From Bimuria novae-zelandiae CBS 107.79 (Eukaryota > Ascomycota > Dothideomycetes > Pleosporales > Didymosphaeriaceae), in the NCBI GenBank assembly GCA_010015655.1, contig ML976737.1, positions 123,606-159,699 on the forward strand: 36,094 bases of DNA, given 5' to 3'. The position numbers and the translations under genes were made by a program. This document shows, in pieces, positions 1 to 10,330 of this stretch. The first letter of the stretch is position 1. Every line of letters begins with the position of its first letter. Below the pieces are notes generated by a model. That model was given only the letters and a program-made list of their open reading frames with translations. It did not search any database and was not told the DNA's origin.

Positions 1-902
1 CATTGAGCATGTGTGGCCCATTGAGCTTGTAGGGCCGTGCTCCGCACGGCCTTTTTCGGAGAAAAATCGATATCGACCGCTAGGGGCCGAGTAATGGTGA
101 TGATCTTGCCAGAAGACAGGCGCGAATCTCAACCGTTGGGACACTGGGAATCAAATATTAGATCATCTTGCATTGCGATGGATGGATGGATGGAGGGATG
201 GCGACAGTTATATTATCTGTGGACAATGCACCTTTCCAGGACCTTAATTAAGGAGACTGCACCACCGCGCACCACCCTGTTGAGTGCCGCGGATAATTTT
301 TTTGTGACGTAGTGTTAGCCTTAATCCTATTTGCGGCGCGGCTAGGTTAGCGACAGTAAGCATCGCGGTGGCGCTTACAGCTTGTGAGTATCACAATGCA
401 GCTGGGAATATTCAATAAAGTCATTTGAACACCACGAGCAGTGTACTGTGTCCCGCTGCCGGTCACGATTCCATTTCCAAGACTCTTGCGAACCCACACC
501 CCGAAACTCAATTTCACTGAAAAACCTGTTTCATCCTGGTTGATGGTCGAACACACACAGGCATGATCACGAGACACCGAACTTGAGAAGCAGTCCCCGA
601 GTGAATGCAGGCAACAACATTCGACCTGGCGCCGTACATGCAACTCTCAGGCGGCTGTTACATCCCCGCTTCAACTGGTACCAAATGAATTGCCGAAGAG
701 GAATACTTCCTCCAACCTACGTCTGCCATTTGATTGGAAAATCGCCGTTCGACCTCGATTTCGGCAGTGAGTAGTCCAGAGTGTCCCATCACCTAAGCCA
801 GAATTATGACCTAGATGTCCTTACCCTATACTCCCTTAGTAGGCCCTTAAAACCGCACGTAAGCTCGCGTAGCAGCTTAAGTCACGACCTCGGGGATCGT
901 GT
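1..902. other. Unassigned moderate-GC flank, no gene recognised
   Basis: This stretch is not RIP-mutated and has ordinary base composition. Several short open frames exist on both strands (up to about 98 codons), but none shows a family signature I recognise. The only local structure is a short GATG-type microsatellite near 178-198. It could hold the 5' region or promoter of the F-box pseudogene that follows. Confidence 0.5.
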
Positions 903-1544
903 TTGGAAGCACAGATGCATAACGTCAGCAAAAGCATCGTCTATGCTTTCCCGACTGAAGTGCTCTGGATGATTGAACAGTATGCCACGCCAGAAGCGAT
1001 AATGGCGCTCCGGGGGACTTGCTCTCGCTTTGCTTTACTATTTCTGGATCCCACAGCTCTCTGCGAATACAGCTGCAGTGTTGAACGCTGGCGACGTGAC
1101 TAATCATGGCGCAGAGCACAGTTCCGAGCGTAAGACCTGTGTAGTGAAGAAAGAGCCGGGATGCTATTAGTAGGCGAGCTAGTATGCAAGTACTGTCTTG
1201 AGGCGCACGATGTCACCGCTTTTGCGCCTGTAGAACGAGAAAAGCCGCCGGAATTCCGCGCTTGTAAACTGTGGACGGCTGAGATCAGCGTATGCGAGCA
1301 CATGTCGATCACTTTTCGTGGCATCAAGTCCTATAATCCAAGCTTCTGGTGTGGAAAATTACATGGCGAAGCACTGCCTTCTTATCTCGATAGTTGCGGT
1401 TGGCCATATACGCTTCGAGAGCTTTATATGCGCCGCCATCTATGGTTAGAGAACGCGAAAGGCGTCGAAGGTGGCAGAAGAGGGGTTCGAATAGGCATTA
1501 TTAGTTTGGACGGGGTAGACAAGGAAGGAAGAGCGAATAAATAG
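903..1544 (+). pseudogene. F-box protein pseudogene
   Basis: One reading frame runs from the ATG at 903 to the TAG at 1542-1544, but TAA stops at 1101-1103 and 1131-1133 interrupt it. The first part carries an F-box-like N-terminus (FPTEVLWMIEQY, then LRGTCSRF). The part after the second stop begins with LLVGELVCKYCLEAHDVTAF and has paired cysteines, which resembles the region after the F-box in short fungal F-box proteins. F-box proteins are substrate adaptors of SCF ubiquitin ligases. Both stops would be CAA if one C-to-T change is reversed, as RIP leaking from the adjacent AT-rich block would produce. The residues between the stops (SWRRAQFRA and on to SEERAG) look like normal protein, so an intron is less likely; a 54-nt intron from 1096 to 1149 would also restore the frame but has poor splice sites. 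The family call is by pattern only. Confidence 0.55.
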
Positions 1545-1680
1545 TGGTAAAAGAACAAACAAGATTAGTTGCTAAAGATAAGAGAAGGATAGATCGTGAT
1601 TAGAGCCAAGCTAGTGCTTTTAAAGTTGCATGTAAATAAGCGAGTGAGCAGCTATCGAGTGCAAGAGGCAGTTAATAACC

Positions 1681-1702
1681 AAAAAAAAAAAAAAAAAAAA
1701 AA
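1681..1702 (+). repeat. Poly(A) tract of 22 bases
   Basis: An uninterrupted run of 22 A residues lies 137 bp after the last codon of the F-box pseudogene, on the same strand. It marks the edge of the AT-rich block. It may be a plain homopolymer or the tail of a retrotransposed transcript. Confidence 0.9.
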
Positions 1703-2322
1703 GAGCGCCACGAAGAAAGATCGTAATTGCATATAACCTTATCTAATAACATCCGCTGTTCTAAACTCCCTCTATCAAGATCCGTACAATAATTGTCCTG
1801 GTCTTTACGAGCACAACATTAAAATGATTCCTTATTCACGAACGCCCCAGTGGTAGGCATGTTATTTAGCCTTGTTTTTTAATCTAAACGGAAACCGTAA
1901 TTACTATAGGCGATAATATAAATGTCTACACCCTTGTCAGATATTGGCTTATATATACTATCCTATGCCCAATAACAGTGTTACTGTTATTCGTACCTTT
2001 TGTGGGATGTATGGCGACGTGGCATAGGGCGACGTTTTCTTACAACCCTCTATATAATACGTATATTTACCTATACCGTGCACGGTACATTAGTTTTAAG
2101 AAAGGTAGTAAAGGCTATAAGGATAAATCAGTGCTTATTATAGTACGAGGATTAGGCCTAGGTAGGGACCCAGAATATTATAAGTAACACATTTAAACCT
2201 TTGTAGAATATAAAAAAACGCGAGGTTTCGGCCACTATTACTAGCTTAGAGGTACAGTTGGGTGCCATACTGGGTTAATAACTAACTTGTCTAGTTACCT
2301 CTATTATAAAGTTAATATTAGT

Positions 2323-2401
2323 TTCGACATTTATAGACTATATATTTACCAAATATAATTACTAAAAGAGTATATTTTATAATAGTCTATGTAACGTCGA
2401 A
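2323..2401. repeat. Imperfect inverted repeat with 19-20 bp arms
   Basis: The arm at 2323-2341 begins TTCGAC and ends ATAGACTAT. The reverse complement of 2382-2401 begins and ends the same way, with about two substitutions and one gap between. The loop is about 40 bp and AT-rich. It sits just outside the putative copia-1 LTR. Confidence 0.6.
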
Positions 2402-2408
2402 AAAAGAG

Positions 2409-2522
2409 TGTTGAGGCAATCGTTATTAATTGAGTAATTACTCTATAGAGCTATATACTATGGATCATGTGCACGGGCCGCACGTATACGGGTGGCCCAA
2501 ACTTTTATACTAAACCGTTACA
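2409..2522 (-). repeat. Candidate 3' LTR of copia-1
   Basis: Read on the minus strand this 114-bp block starts TGTAACGG and ends CCTCAACA, the TG...CA form of an LTR. The purine tract AAGGGAGTG directly precedes it, and it lies roughly 120 bp after the end of the copia-1 polyprotein frame. A TATAAAA box lies just inside. I found no matching second copy at the other end of copia-1, so the call rests on position and ends only. Confidence 0.4.
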
Positions 2523-2639
2523 CACTCCCTTAGCTTTATGTTAATTAAGAGGTAAAGCTAAAATCTTACTTAATTATGTAAATAGATATAGAAAATTATT
2601 ATAATTATTATTCACGCTGCCCTAGAGGCGTTACGCGAT

Positions 2640-3218
2640 ATTAATATAATAAAGCTATTAAATAAACTTCTAATATTTAGTCTTTAAAAGAACTTTAGTA
2701 AGCCTATTAGTGGCTATCTTATCTATAGGGACCTATTTAATAATAAGCTACTAAGTCTCTATCTCTTATTAGATCTATATCTAATAGATATTAACGTGTT
2801 AAATCTTTATATATTGTTAATCTAGATCTTTATAAATAATTTCTACTATTTATTAATAGGTATAGTAGATCGTAGGCATTATGCCTAAGTTAAATAAAAT
2901 ACTATTAGAAATATAAAGCTATTCTACTATTTATAAGCTAGTAAATAAGGTTAAGAATAGTTTTAATTAAGTAGTAGGCTTAGTAACTATACGCTAGACA
3001 GTCGCCTTCTAGTTAATAATTCTACTATAAAAGAAGAAGTATTATCTTTATAAACTTTAATGTATTTTTATATAATTTACGTATGAGGCGTCTAGCACGC
3101 TAAAGAATAAAAAATTATAATAATTATTATTATTAAAGATAACTTTTACAATTAAGTTATTATAGGAACCCTTAATAGCTTAATATTAAGTCGCGAGTAA
3201 GTATTGCTAGATATATTA
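2640..3218 (-). pseudogene. copia-1 RNase H and polyprotein end
   Basis: Beyond pogo-1 the minus strand continues with copia RNase H. It shows LDASYVNYIKIH (family SDASFAD...TRKS), RYYFFFYSRIIN (family GYVF...GGPI.W), then TVQRIVTKPTT near 3030-2980. The tail HVNIY, then VPIDKIATNRLTKVL near 2790-2680 matches the HVDIHRHW...VPT.EM.ADGLTKAL end of copia polyproteins. Together with the reverse transcriptase on the far side of pogo-1, this shows that one polyprotein was split. Confidence 0.65.
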
Positions 3219-3490
3219 TAACGTGTTTATAAGCGAGTACGCATTACAAGCGAGTGCGCACCCTACTAACTTTTTGTAATGCGTAAACTCCTAGCCATTA
3301 TAGCGCCCCTAACTAAAGCCTAGCCAGCTTCTTATAAGGTGAATATACACCTCGCTATATTAGCTCTTTAGTAAAATTAATTTTAAAACAAGGTAGTTAC
3401 TACATAAACGTTTAATATTTTTTTTTTAAATATACTCTACTACTAACGCGCTAATAAGCCTGCCTAACGTAATTATTAGCCTATCTTAAA

Positions 3491-3549
3491 GAAGCTTACC
3501 TAGCTAAAAGAAGCTTACCTAGCTAAAAGAAGCTTACCTAGCTAAAAGA
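3491..3549 (+). repeat. Three perfect tandem copies of a 19-bp unit
   Basis: The unit GAAGCTTACCTAGCTAAAA is repeated head to tail at 3491, 3510 and 3529, with no differences between copies. It lies inside pogo-1, upstream of the readable transposase. The identity of the copies in heavily mutated surroundings suggests that it expanded recently or after RIP. Confidence 0.9.
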
Positions 3550-3639
3550 AGAGGTAATTATTAAGTATATACTTAGCCTAGACTAGCGTAGATTTGCGCC
3601 TACGTACGCGACTATACGTAATATAGCTAATAAGCTACT

Positions 3640-4950
3640 TACTACGCGCGATAGTGGTTAGGTTAGCGTCTGCTAGTCGCGTAACTTTATTAAGCATATA
3701 ATAGGTAAAGAGCTCTATATAAGGATTTTATATTAATTAAGAGCTAGTTTAAGCTTGTAGAGTAAACAGAGGCTAAGTATCGTATTCATAATAAGGACTT
3801 CTATAACTTTAATAAGGTTAGCTTTATAATAGGCAAGATTATAGCTTAGCTTATTATAATAAAGTTAAAGAAGAAAGGCTAGCTAAAAATAATTTAGCTA
3901 AGTTACTATAAGTGCGTAATAGTAATTTAAAGAATTAACGCTACTAGTTAGGCTATTTTACTATTTATTATCTTTATTAGCTAGCACTACTTATTTACCT
4001 AGTATAAGGAGGATATCCTATGTAACTAGGCTATTACTATTAATAATAATAGCTAGATAACTAATAAAATTAAAGTTAAGTGGCTAAAGCACTTTAATAC
4101 TTATATAAGAACTTAGATTATAAGTACGCATTAGCTACTTATCCTTAATAATTATAAATACTACTACTCTTTTAAGTTTTAAGAGTTTTATAAAGAGAAT
4201 AATATCTATACGCCTTATATACTACTTTACTTATTTTACCTACTATAGCTACTTAATATTAGCTACTTTTTACCGTTAAGGCGCTCACATAGCTATAAAA
4301 TTAAAAGTCTAATATACTACTATATTAACTATATTATAAAGCTTAAATTTCTACTAGCCTTTAAGGTAGCTTTTAAATAATCCTTTACGTTAGCTAATAT
4401 CTATTTAGCCTTTTAAGGCGTAGGTCTTATCCTATTCTAGCCTAAAGTTATCCTATTAAAGCTAGATATGCAGCTACGTACGCCTACACTAGCTAATTTA
4501 CTAATAGCCCTTTAAGAGGCTTATACGCTAAGTGACGTACGTAAGCTTAAAACTTAATTAACGTTAATATGTAATTTTATATAGTAGTATAAAAGCTTAT
4601 TAAGAGCTTTAATTATTAAGGTAATTAGCTAGCTTAAGAAAGGGATAAAGGTAATAATACTCTTAGCTAATACGCGATTAGATTACTAGTCTTAAAAAAG
4701 CTAATAAAGTAGTAATAAAGCGTAGGTAGCGTAGAAAGAAGTAAATATAAAGGCAGAGGATCTTAATAAAGGGAGAGAGAGAGGATATACTCGCTTCAAG
4801 GAGGCTAATTAGTAGATAGAGCGTAAATAACGTTAAGGTAGGGAGTAATTAGGCCGTAGCTACTAGGCTCTTACGTGCTGTAAGAGGTGCAAAGAGACTA
4901 GGCACAACTTACGTACGTGTAAAAGGGATACTTTAGATACTACTTAATTT
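3640..4950 (+). pseudogene. pogo-1 transposase (DDE_1 family), inactivated
   Basis: One forward frame shows the DDE_1 transposase core of pogo/Fot1 elements, which would cut and paste the element. Visible blocks are DFYNFNKVSFIIGKI, INATS.AILLFIIF, WLKHFNTY, LLILNNYK and LLNISYFLPLRRSHS. The three catalytic positions all read Asn: codons 3811-3813, 4147-4149 and 4255-4257 are AAT where the family has GAT or GAC. Spacing is 112 and 36 codons, the DD35D arrangement. In the same frame, 4879-4920 encodes an intact C-terminal CX2CX4HX4C zinc knuckle (CKRCKETRH, then C). The N-terminal helix-turn-helix region is too damaged to delimit, so the start is approximate. Confidence 0.75.
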
Positions 4951-5052
4951 ATTTTATTAATATCTATATATTATTTGTTAACGTGGTTAAGATATTTATA
5001 TATAGAGGTGTATGAAGTTAGTGGGGTGCACACTCGCTTGTAAAACACGTTA

Positions 5053-8000
5053 TAGTTATAATATATAACTGTCTTGGATTAGTAAAATAGTAAGTAAGAA
5101 TAACGTGGCTATAAGTGACGTTAGGCTATGTTTAGTAAGTAATATAGACGAGGTGGCTAATAAGCTTCTAATATAGCTTAGTACGTTAAACGTCTATCTC
5201 TTTAATTAACTTATTAAGAGAGTTAATATTAAGTAGAAAGTTAGGTTCGTTACTTACTAGCTATATACTATACTTCTTATAAACCTTATAAATATATATA
5301 TCTTAAATAAGCTAGATCTTGTGCTTCTGATAATCGCTAACGATTTAAATGCCTAGGAACCAGAATAGGTCCCTTATAGCCTTAAGTCTAAATTAGTCCT
5401 TTAATTTATTCTTAAAGTCCTAATAAAGATAAGCATTTTTTAGGTAATACGCTTTTATTATATTACTAATATAAATAAATAAGATAATCTAATTATTAAC
5501 GTATAAGTATAAGAAGTATTTAACGCGTTTAAATCCTAGTAGCTTAACTATAGCTTAGAACGTATTATACTATAGAAGTAGGGTATCCTTTAAGCTATAG
5601 AGTGAGCGAAGCACCTTTAAAAAGTTACTATTTTTTTTAAAATACGCTAAATATCTTAGAGGATAGCTTTTAATTAAGTATAAAGTTAAGGAAAGTATTA
5701 GGTACGTTATATTACTTTACCTTTAAGTTAAAGTAGTTAGTAATTATACTAACTACTTAAAAAGTATAAACTATAAAAGTAATAGCGTAGGTATTATTAA
5801 ACTACTCTTATAGATCTCTGCGTGCGATAAGTTAAGCTTTATATTTATAAAGATAGCTATCCTTATTAAACTTATATATAAATACTTATATAAGTAGAAT
5901 TGCCTTAACGCCTTTAGCCTATATAGTTTAGTATATTCCTAAGGTTATATAAAAGTAGCTTTTACCCTAGATCTTTTAATGCTCGCGCTTAATAGCGTTT
6001 ATAAACTTAGCGCTATATAAATATAACTTTAGTTAACTAATATACTTTAGGTTAGATAGTAACTAGTTTTAATAGATTTAAAAATTATCCTTTATACTAT
6101 TATTAATGATAATTATAGTAAAGGTATTTAAGTAATTAGCGACGTCTTAAGCTCTTAGCTAAATTACATAAGTCTATAAGTTAGCTAAGTTTATTAGTCT
6201 TTAAACGTGCTTTATAATAAGTATATTATTTTATAAAATACTTAAATCTTAACGCTCTAAAGTATTATTATTACGTTAATTAGGTATATAGCTTTTAACT
6301 TTAGTAGCTAATTAATTAGTAACCTTTTACGCTAAAGGCGTAAGATAAAAGTTGCGAGCGTAGTAACGACCTATAAAATTATTTACTATATAATTAACAG
6401 GTGTTAATATATTATCCCCTACTAACGGCTTAGATAATTATACGACAGGCGTTAGGTTAGTATTACTATAGATTTAGCCTCGTTGTAGAGACGTTGCTAA
6501 CGTGTTATAATTAGTTCCTTAATAGATATATTATTATCCTTATACGCCTTAGGGACGTTAAGTAACTTAATAGCCTCCTCAATTACTAAGTTATCTACGT
6601 AGCTATCGCGACCTTTATAAAATATAAAAGTATTAAATATCACGTCTTATGTATAAATAACTTAATCTTTTATTAGTAACTAGATCTAAAAGATATTAGT
6701 GCTATTATAGCCTATAAGAGAGCTAATTAGGACGCGAGGCTGTCTTTACTCTATGTAATAAATATTTATTAAAGACATACGCATAATAACTAACTACTTA
6801 AAAGTAGCTTATTATAAGCTTTTTATCTTAAAAATCGTATATAGCGTACGCTAATTAAGAACTTTAGATAGTATTTAATTAAGTAGGTATACTATTATTT
6901 TTATTAGCTTATTTATGATCTATTTTAAAAAGTCACCCTAGAGGCATAAAGCTTAGGCTTTTATTATAATTAGTTTATTAGTAATTTTAGTAATTTTATT
7001 TTACGTAGGAGTATCTAGAGCGCATAGCTTAAAGTATATACCTAGATTAGCGTAAAGTTATTTCATAAAGTTAATAATACCGTGCTTAGCGTCGAGCTTA
7101 AGTATAATTATATTATAATTATACTAATGCTAAATTTAATATATAGTGTTTTATAGATACCGGCTTAGCTAAGCCTCTAATTTTATTAGAAAGGACTCTA
7201 CTTTGTGCTAACGCGAGTATTAATAGATAATATACGTACCCTAATTATTACTATTATAATAAAACTCTACCTATTATTATAGTTAGATAAGGTTAATTAA
7301 AATTTAATAAAAGGGATAGATAGTATCCTCTAGCGTATAATAAGAGACCTGCTTTATTAACTTTAATTCTATATAGATTTAATAAATGTCTTAGTTAGTA
7401 GGCCCTTTTACTATTACTCCTTTCATATTAATATTTAAGTAATATATAACCTTGCGTTCTATATAACCCTAAATTTTATAAGCTAGCGTTAAAGAAATCT
7501 CTTAGATCTTTAGTGCTTCTGATAAGTAAGTTTAAATAGCTATTATAAGTAAAAATAACTTTGTTAGAGAGTAAGAGGAATCTGCGTTAACAAGCTAGTA
7601 GCTCTTATAGTATACTAGGTAAGTAATAACGTCGTGTTTATTATATAGCGCATCTTAACCTAAGTTAAAGTAGATACTAATATTGCAATAGCGTTTAAGT
7701 CTAACAACGCTTATAATAAAGCTAGGTATTAGAGTAATATAAGTAATTAACGTTAATACTATATCTATTAGTATATTAACTATAAAAGTTATCTTATTTT
7801 AGGCTTTAATCGTATAGTAGTGCTTACCTACTTTAATAATTATACTAGTATTCTTAACGCGCTCCTGTTCCTAGCCTATCTAATTAGTTATATTAATAAT
7901 GTAGGTATTAGAACCTAGGTTAACGATTTACTAGTCTTAAAGAGTTATAGTGTAATTATTAATTATAGTAATTGTTAGCTTAACTAGTAGAATTATATTA

Positions 8001-8750
8001 TAATTATTAGCTAAAGCGGCTAAGACTTTGCTTACTATACTATATAAACTTATTATAAAAGCTAAGCTCCTATCGCTTAGTAGACGCTTATTATTAAGTT
8101 AAATAGCTATAGTACCTAGTATTGTCTTTAAAAATTACTTATATATTTTATTTACCACCTTCTATATTTACGTAAGTAGGCTAGGTTTATCTTATAAAAC
8201 TTAATTAATACGCTAACGCGTAGCAGGATCTTCTTTAAAATTACGTAGTTATAAGTAGAAGCCCTTATTAAGGTAGTATTATAAACTATACTAGTGCTTA
8301 TTATTATTATTATAAAAATATACACCCCTTACGCTTAACTTATGGCCTTATTATTACTCTACGTTTTTACTGCTTAAAGGTTACCTACTGTACTATTAAG
8401 CTTCGAGAAACTAGGTTAGACTTATTAAATATATATTATGTAGATAGCAACGTAGTCTTTTAGCATAACTATTTACGTATTATTATTCTTATGCTTAAAT
8501 AGCTTAATTAGCTTAGGTGTAATATAATTAAGGTTTATACTGTTAATTATTATAAAAAAGTCTTCTTATACGGGCGTGCCGTTAATATTGAATAAATTAA
8601 TTTTAGCGCACTAGCTAGTAACTTTAATTTATAATTATAGCCAGTTTTCAAAGTTATATAACTTTAGCGGGGCATATAGACGCTTATAGTTATTAATTAG
8701 GTTACGTTAGTAAATAGCTATTAATAGCGTAAGATACCTTTTTAAGGGAG
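5053..8750 (-). pseudogene. copia-1 gag-pol remnant (gag, integrase, reverse transcriptase)
   Basis: Translated through many stops, the minus strand shows copia blocks. Near 6720-6620 is an integrase C-terminal block (GYNSTNIFQI, then DVIFNTFIFYKG). Near 5870-5810 is the start of the reverse transcriptase palm (VFIYKFNKDSYLYKYKA, then LIARRDLQ). Next come TYAITF and YFNLKVKQYNV-like blocks near 5790-5710, and WFLGI.IVSDYQKHKI near 5360-5320. Near 5160-5060 is a block like the YQ.LVSHL and TNPRQL region that precedes copia RNase H. Stops are nearly all TAG or TAA where Gln or Trp is expected. The frame is lost at the pogo-1 insertion. Confidence 0.65.
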
Positions 8751-8888
8751 AGAAGCCTCGCATGCGGCGTATCCTTATTATATAGTAAGTAAATATAGTG
8801 TTTAATAATTATCTTACTAATATCTATATTTGGATTTTAAAGTGCCTACTTCTACTTAAAGTAGTAAGCATGTTACTTCTTATATTAG

Positions 8889-9093
8889 TGTTAGGATCCC
8901 AAGTTCAACGGAACGACATCAGGCACTTTATAGCGAAAGATGGCGCTATCGCCCCACCAAGGATTATGTAATGTCCCACGATGTCCCACACGCCAAGATC
9001 ATGGGACATTGGAATTACGTCACTGTACCATGGGATCCCACATATACCACGTTTGGGATAATATGGAACCATGGGATATTATAGGATTAGTTA
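8889..9093. other. Low-RIP spacer with clustered TGGGAY motifs
   Basis: About 200 bp of unmutated sequence between copia-1 and the LTR-2 element. The core TGGGA (or its complement TCCCA) occurs about eight times within 8960-9080. It includes a perfect 9-bp inverted repeat, AATGTCCCA with TGGGACATT, and the palindromic GGGATCCC. No gene is supported. It could be part of an unrecognised terminal repeat or a regulatory patch. Confidence 0.4.
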
Positions 9094-9330
9094 TGTATAT
9101 AGGAACGCTAAGTATGGCCCTTCTATACTTATATTTAACCTGTTTATTAATCTATTATTTAGATTTAACTTAGGCTCTTGTTAATTCGTTTATACTATAT
9201 ACACCTTTAATACTAACGCCCTATTAATAAGCGTAAGCTATTAATATAACTTTTACTTATATCACTTATACTCTTACTTAAGAACTAACTCTAGACCCCT
9301 TCTAAGCTAGCTACCTATAAGGGCTTAATA
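9094..9330 (+). repeat. 5' LTR of LTR-2
   Basis: A 237-bp direct repeat partner of 18736-18974. Most mismatches between the copies are transitions, as expected from independent RIP of two originally identical repeats. The outer (left) end is visibly less mutated than the inner end. Confidence 0.65.
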
Positions 9331-9559
9331 TCTTAAACAACCTTAACATAAGCGTTAATAATAATTTTTTACTAATATAATAAATACTTAAATAAATGCT
9401 TTTAAAAGAGTAAGCATTACTATACTTAGTACAAAAATAAAAAGCTTTTATAAGAAGCCTAACTTCTTTTATAGTAAACGTAATTACACGTAACTATAGA
9501 TCTTACAACCTAACTTATACTTTTATAAAATAAAGAAAGAATAGGAAGATACTAATAAG

Positions 9560-10330
9560 ACTATATTTACTTTTACCTATATAAAGGGAGATACCTTTAA
9601 GTAGATTTATCCTTACGTTAATTAATACATAGCCAGAGCTAATTTAGAGGGTAACGCTATTAATAAAATTATAGAAAATTATAATACTTTTTACGCTAAA
9701 GTTAAATAATACTTTAAAATTACTAATTAGGAAACTATCGCTGAACGAGCTATTTAATAACTTAAGTAAACTTATTTAGTAACTAAATATAAATATAAAT
9801 TCCGCAAGAATACTAACTAAGTTAAATAAAATAACGTTAGTTTTATAACTATATTTTATAAGGGATTAAAGTAACATTTACGCGAGAAACTATTACGTAG
9901 TGAAGCAAAGATTAATACCTTGCAAGCGTTCGCAATAGAAGCTACTTAAATTAATAATAAATAGTATAAACTAGAACAAGACCTACGCTAGAACTAAGAT
10001 AGAAAGAAAAGTTATAAAGTACCTACTATAAAATTAATTACTATAACTCTAAATAATAGCTATAGCGTAGAAACTAAGTTAATTATAGTTATTAACTAAT
10101 AGAAGAAATCTAGTACTAACAAGCGAACGTAATAGAGAAAAGAACAGGAAAGTTTAAATGCTTTTATAAGTCTAAATAAGGACGTACCATAGATAGAACC
10201 TACAGACAAGGGACCGGGACACGCCTTTACTATATATATAGTAAACTAGGCTATATAGCCAGGAACTACAGATCTAAAAACGAGATTATTAGATAGTTAA
10301 ATATACTAATTACTAGAGACGCTAATATAA
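9560..10330 (+). pseudogene. LTR-2 gag remnant with zinc knuckle
   Basis: Forward translation shows a retrotransposon gag-like capsid: FKI, RANLEGNAINKIIENYNTFY near 9634-9690, then ERAI..LK.TYLVTKYKYKFR and FYKGLK.HLREKL, ending in a charged helix. Near 10228-10270 the line YYIYSKLGYIARNY fits the CX2CX4HX4C nucleocapsid knuckle with all four zinc ligands changed to Tyr, each by one G-to-A or C-to-T transition. The capsid and the knuckle are in different frames, so at least one indel lies between them. The product would have packaged element RNA. Confidence 0.6.

Larger units (their letters stand above)
1545..2408. other. Unassigned AT-rich sequence with small low-RIP patches
   Basis: Mostly AT-rich sequence without a recognisable gene. 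A patch around 1975-2190 is less mutated and holds a 69-codon open frame with no family signature. An imperfect inverted repeat lies at 2323-2401. The stretch may contain flanking sequence or an older, unrecognised element left of copia-1. Confidence 0.4.
3221..5050 (+). mobile_element. pogo/Fot1-type DNA transposon pogo-1, nested in copia-1
   Basis: A 1,830-bp element flanked by TA at 3219-3220 and 5051-5052, the usual target duplication of Tc1/mariner/pogo elements. Terminal inverted repeats begin ACGTGTTT at both ends and share an inner block (ACAAGCGAGTG.GCACC, then CTAAC). The left repeat is about 20 bp longer because the AAGCGAGT block occurs twice. The length fits Fot1-like elements (about 1.8-1.9 kb). 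It interrupts copia-1 between reverse transcriptase and RNase H, so it inserted later than copia-1. Confidence 0.85.
2409..8790 (-). mobile_element. Ty1/copia retrotransposon copia-1, RIP-degraded, split by pogo-1
   Basis: A minus-strand Ty1/copia element. Order on the minus strand is gag-like region (about 8750-8100), protease and integrase region (about 7800-6500), reverse transcriptase (about 5920-5070), pogo-1 insertion, then RNase H and the end of the polyprotein (about 3215-2640). Copia order (integrase before reverse transcriptase) separates it from gypsy. Terminal repeats are unresolved: a candidate 3' LTR is at 2409-2522 and no 5' LTR was found, so the right boundary near 8790 is approximate and the element may be truncated. 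Confidence 0.7.

Noticed and set aside
347..643. 98-codon minus-strand frame
   Set aside because: No family pattern, no plausible start or splice context; overlapping frames on the other strand are equally long.
1096..1149. A 54-nt intron explaining the stops in the F-box gene
   Set aside because: The donor GTGACT and an acceptor ending AAG are poor, and the sequence between the stops reads as normal F-box-protein residues, so RIP-type stops are the simpler explanation.
2409..2522. Matching 5' LTR of copia-1 near 8790-8900
   Set aside because: I compared the candidate LTR with the sequence right of copia-1 and right of LTR-2 and found no convincing match, so no second LTR is annotated.
8940..9173. 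77-codon open frame
   Set aside because: It joins an unmutated spacer to the start of an LTR and has no family signature.
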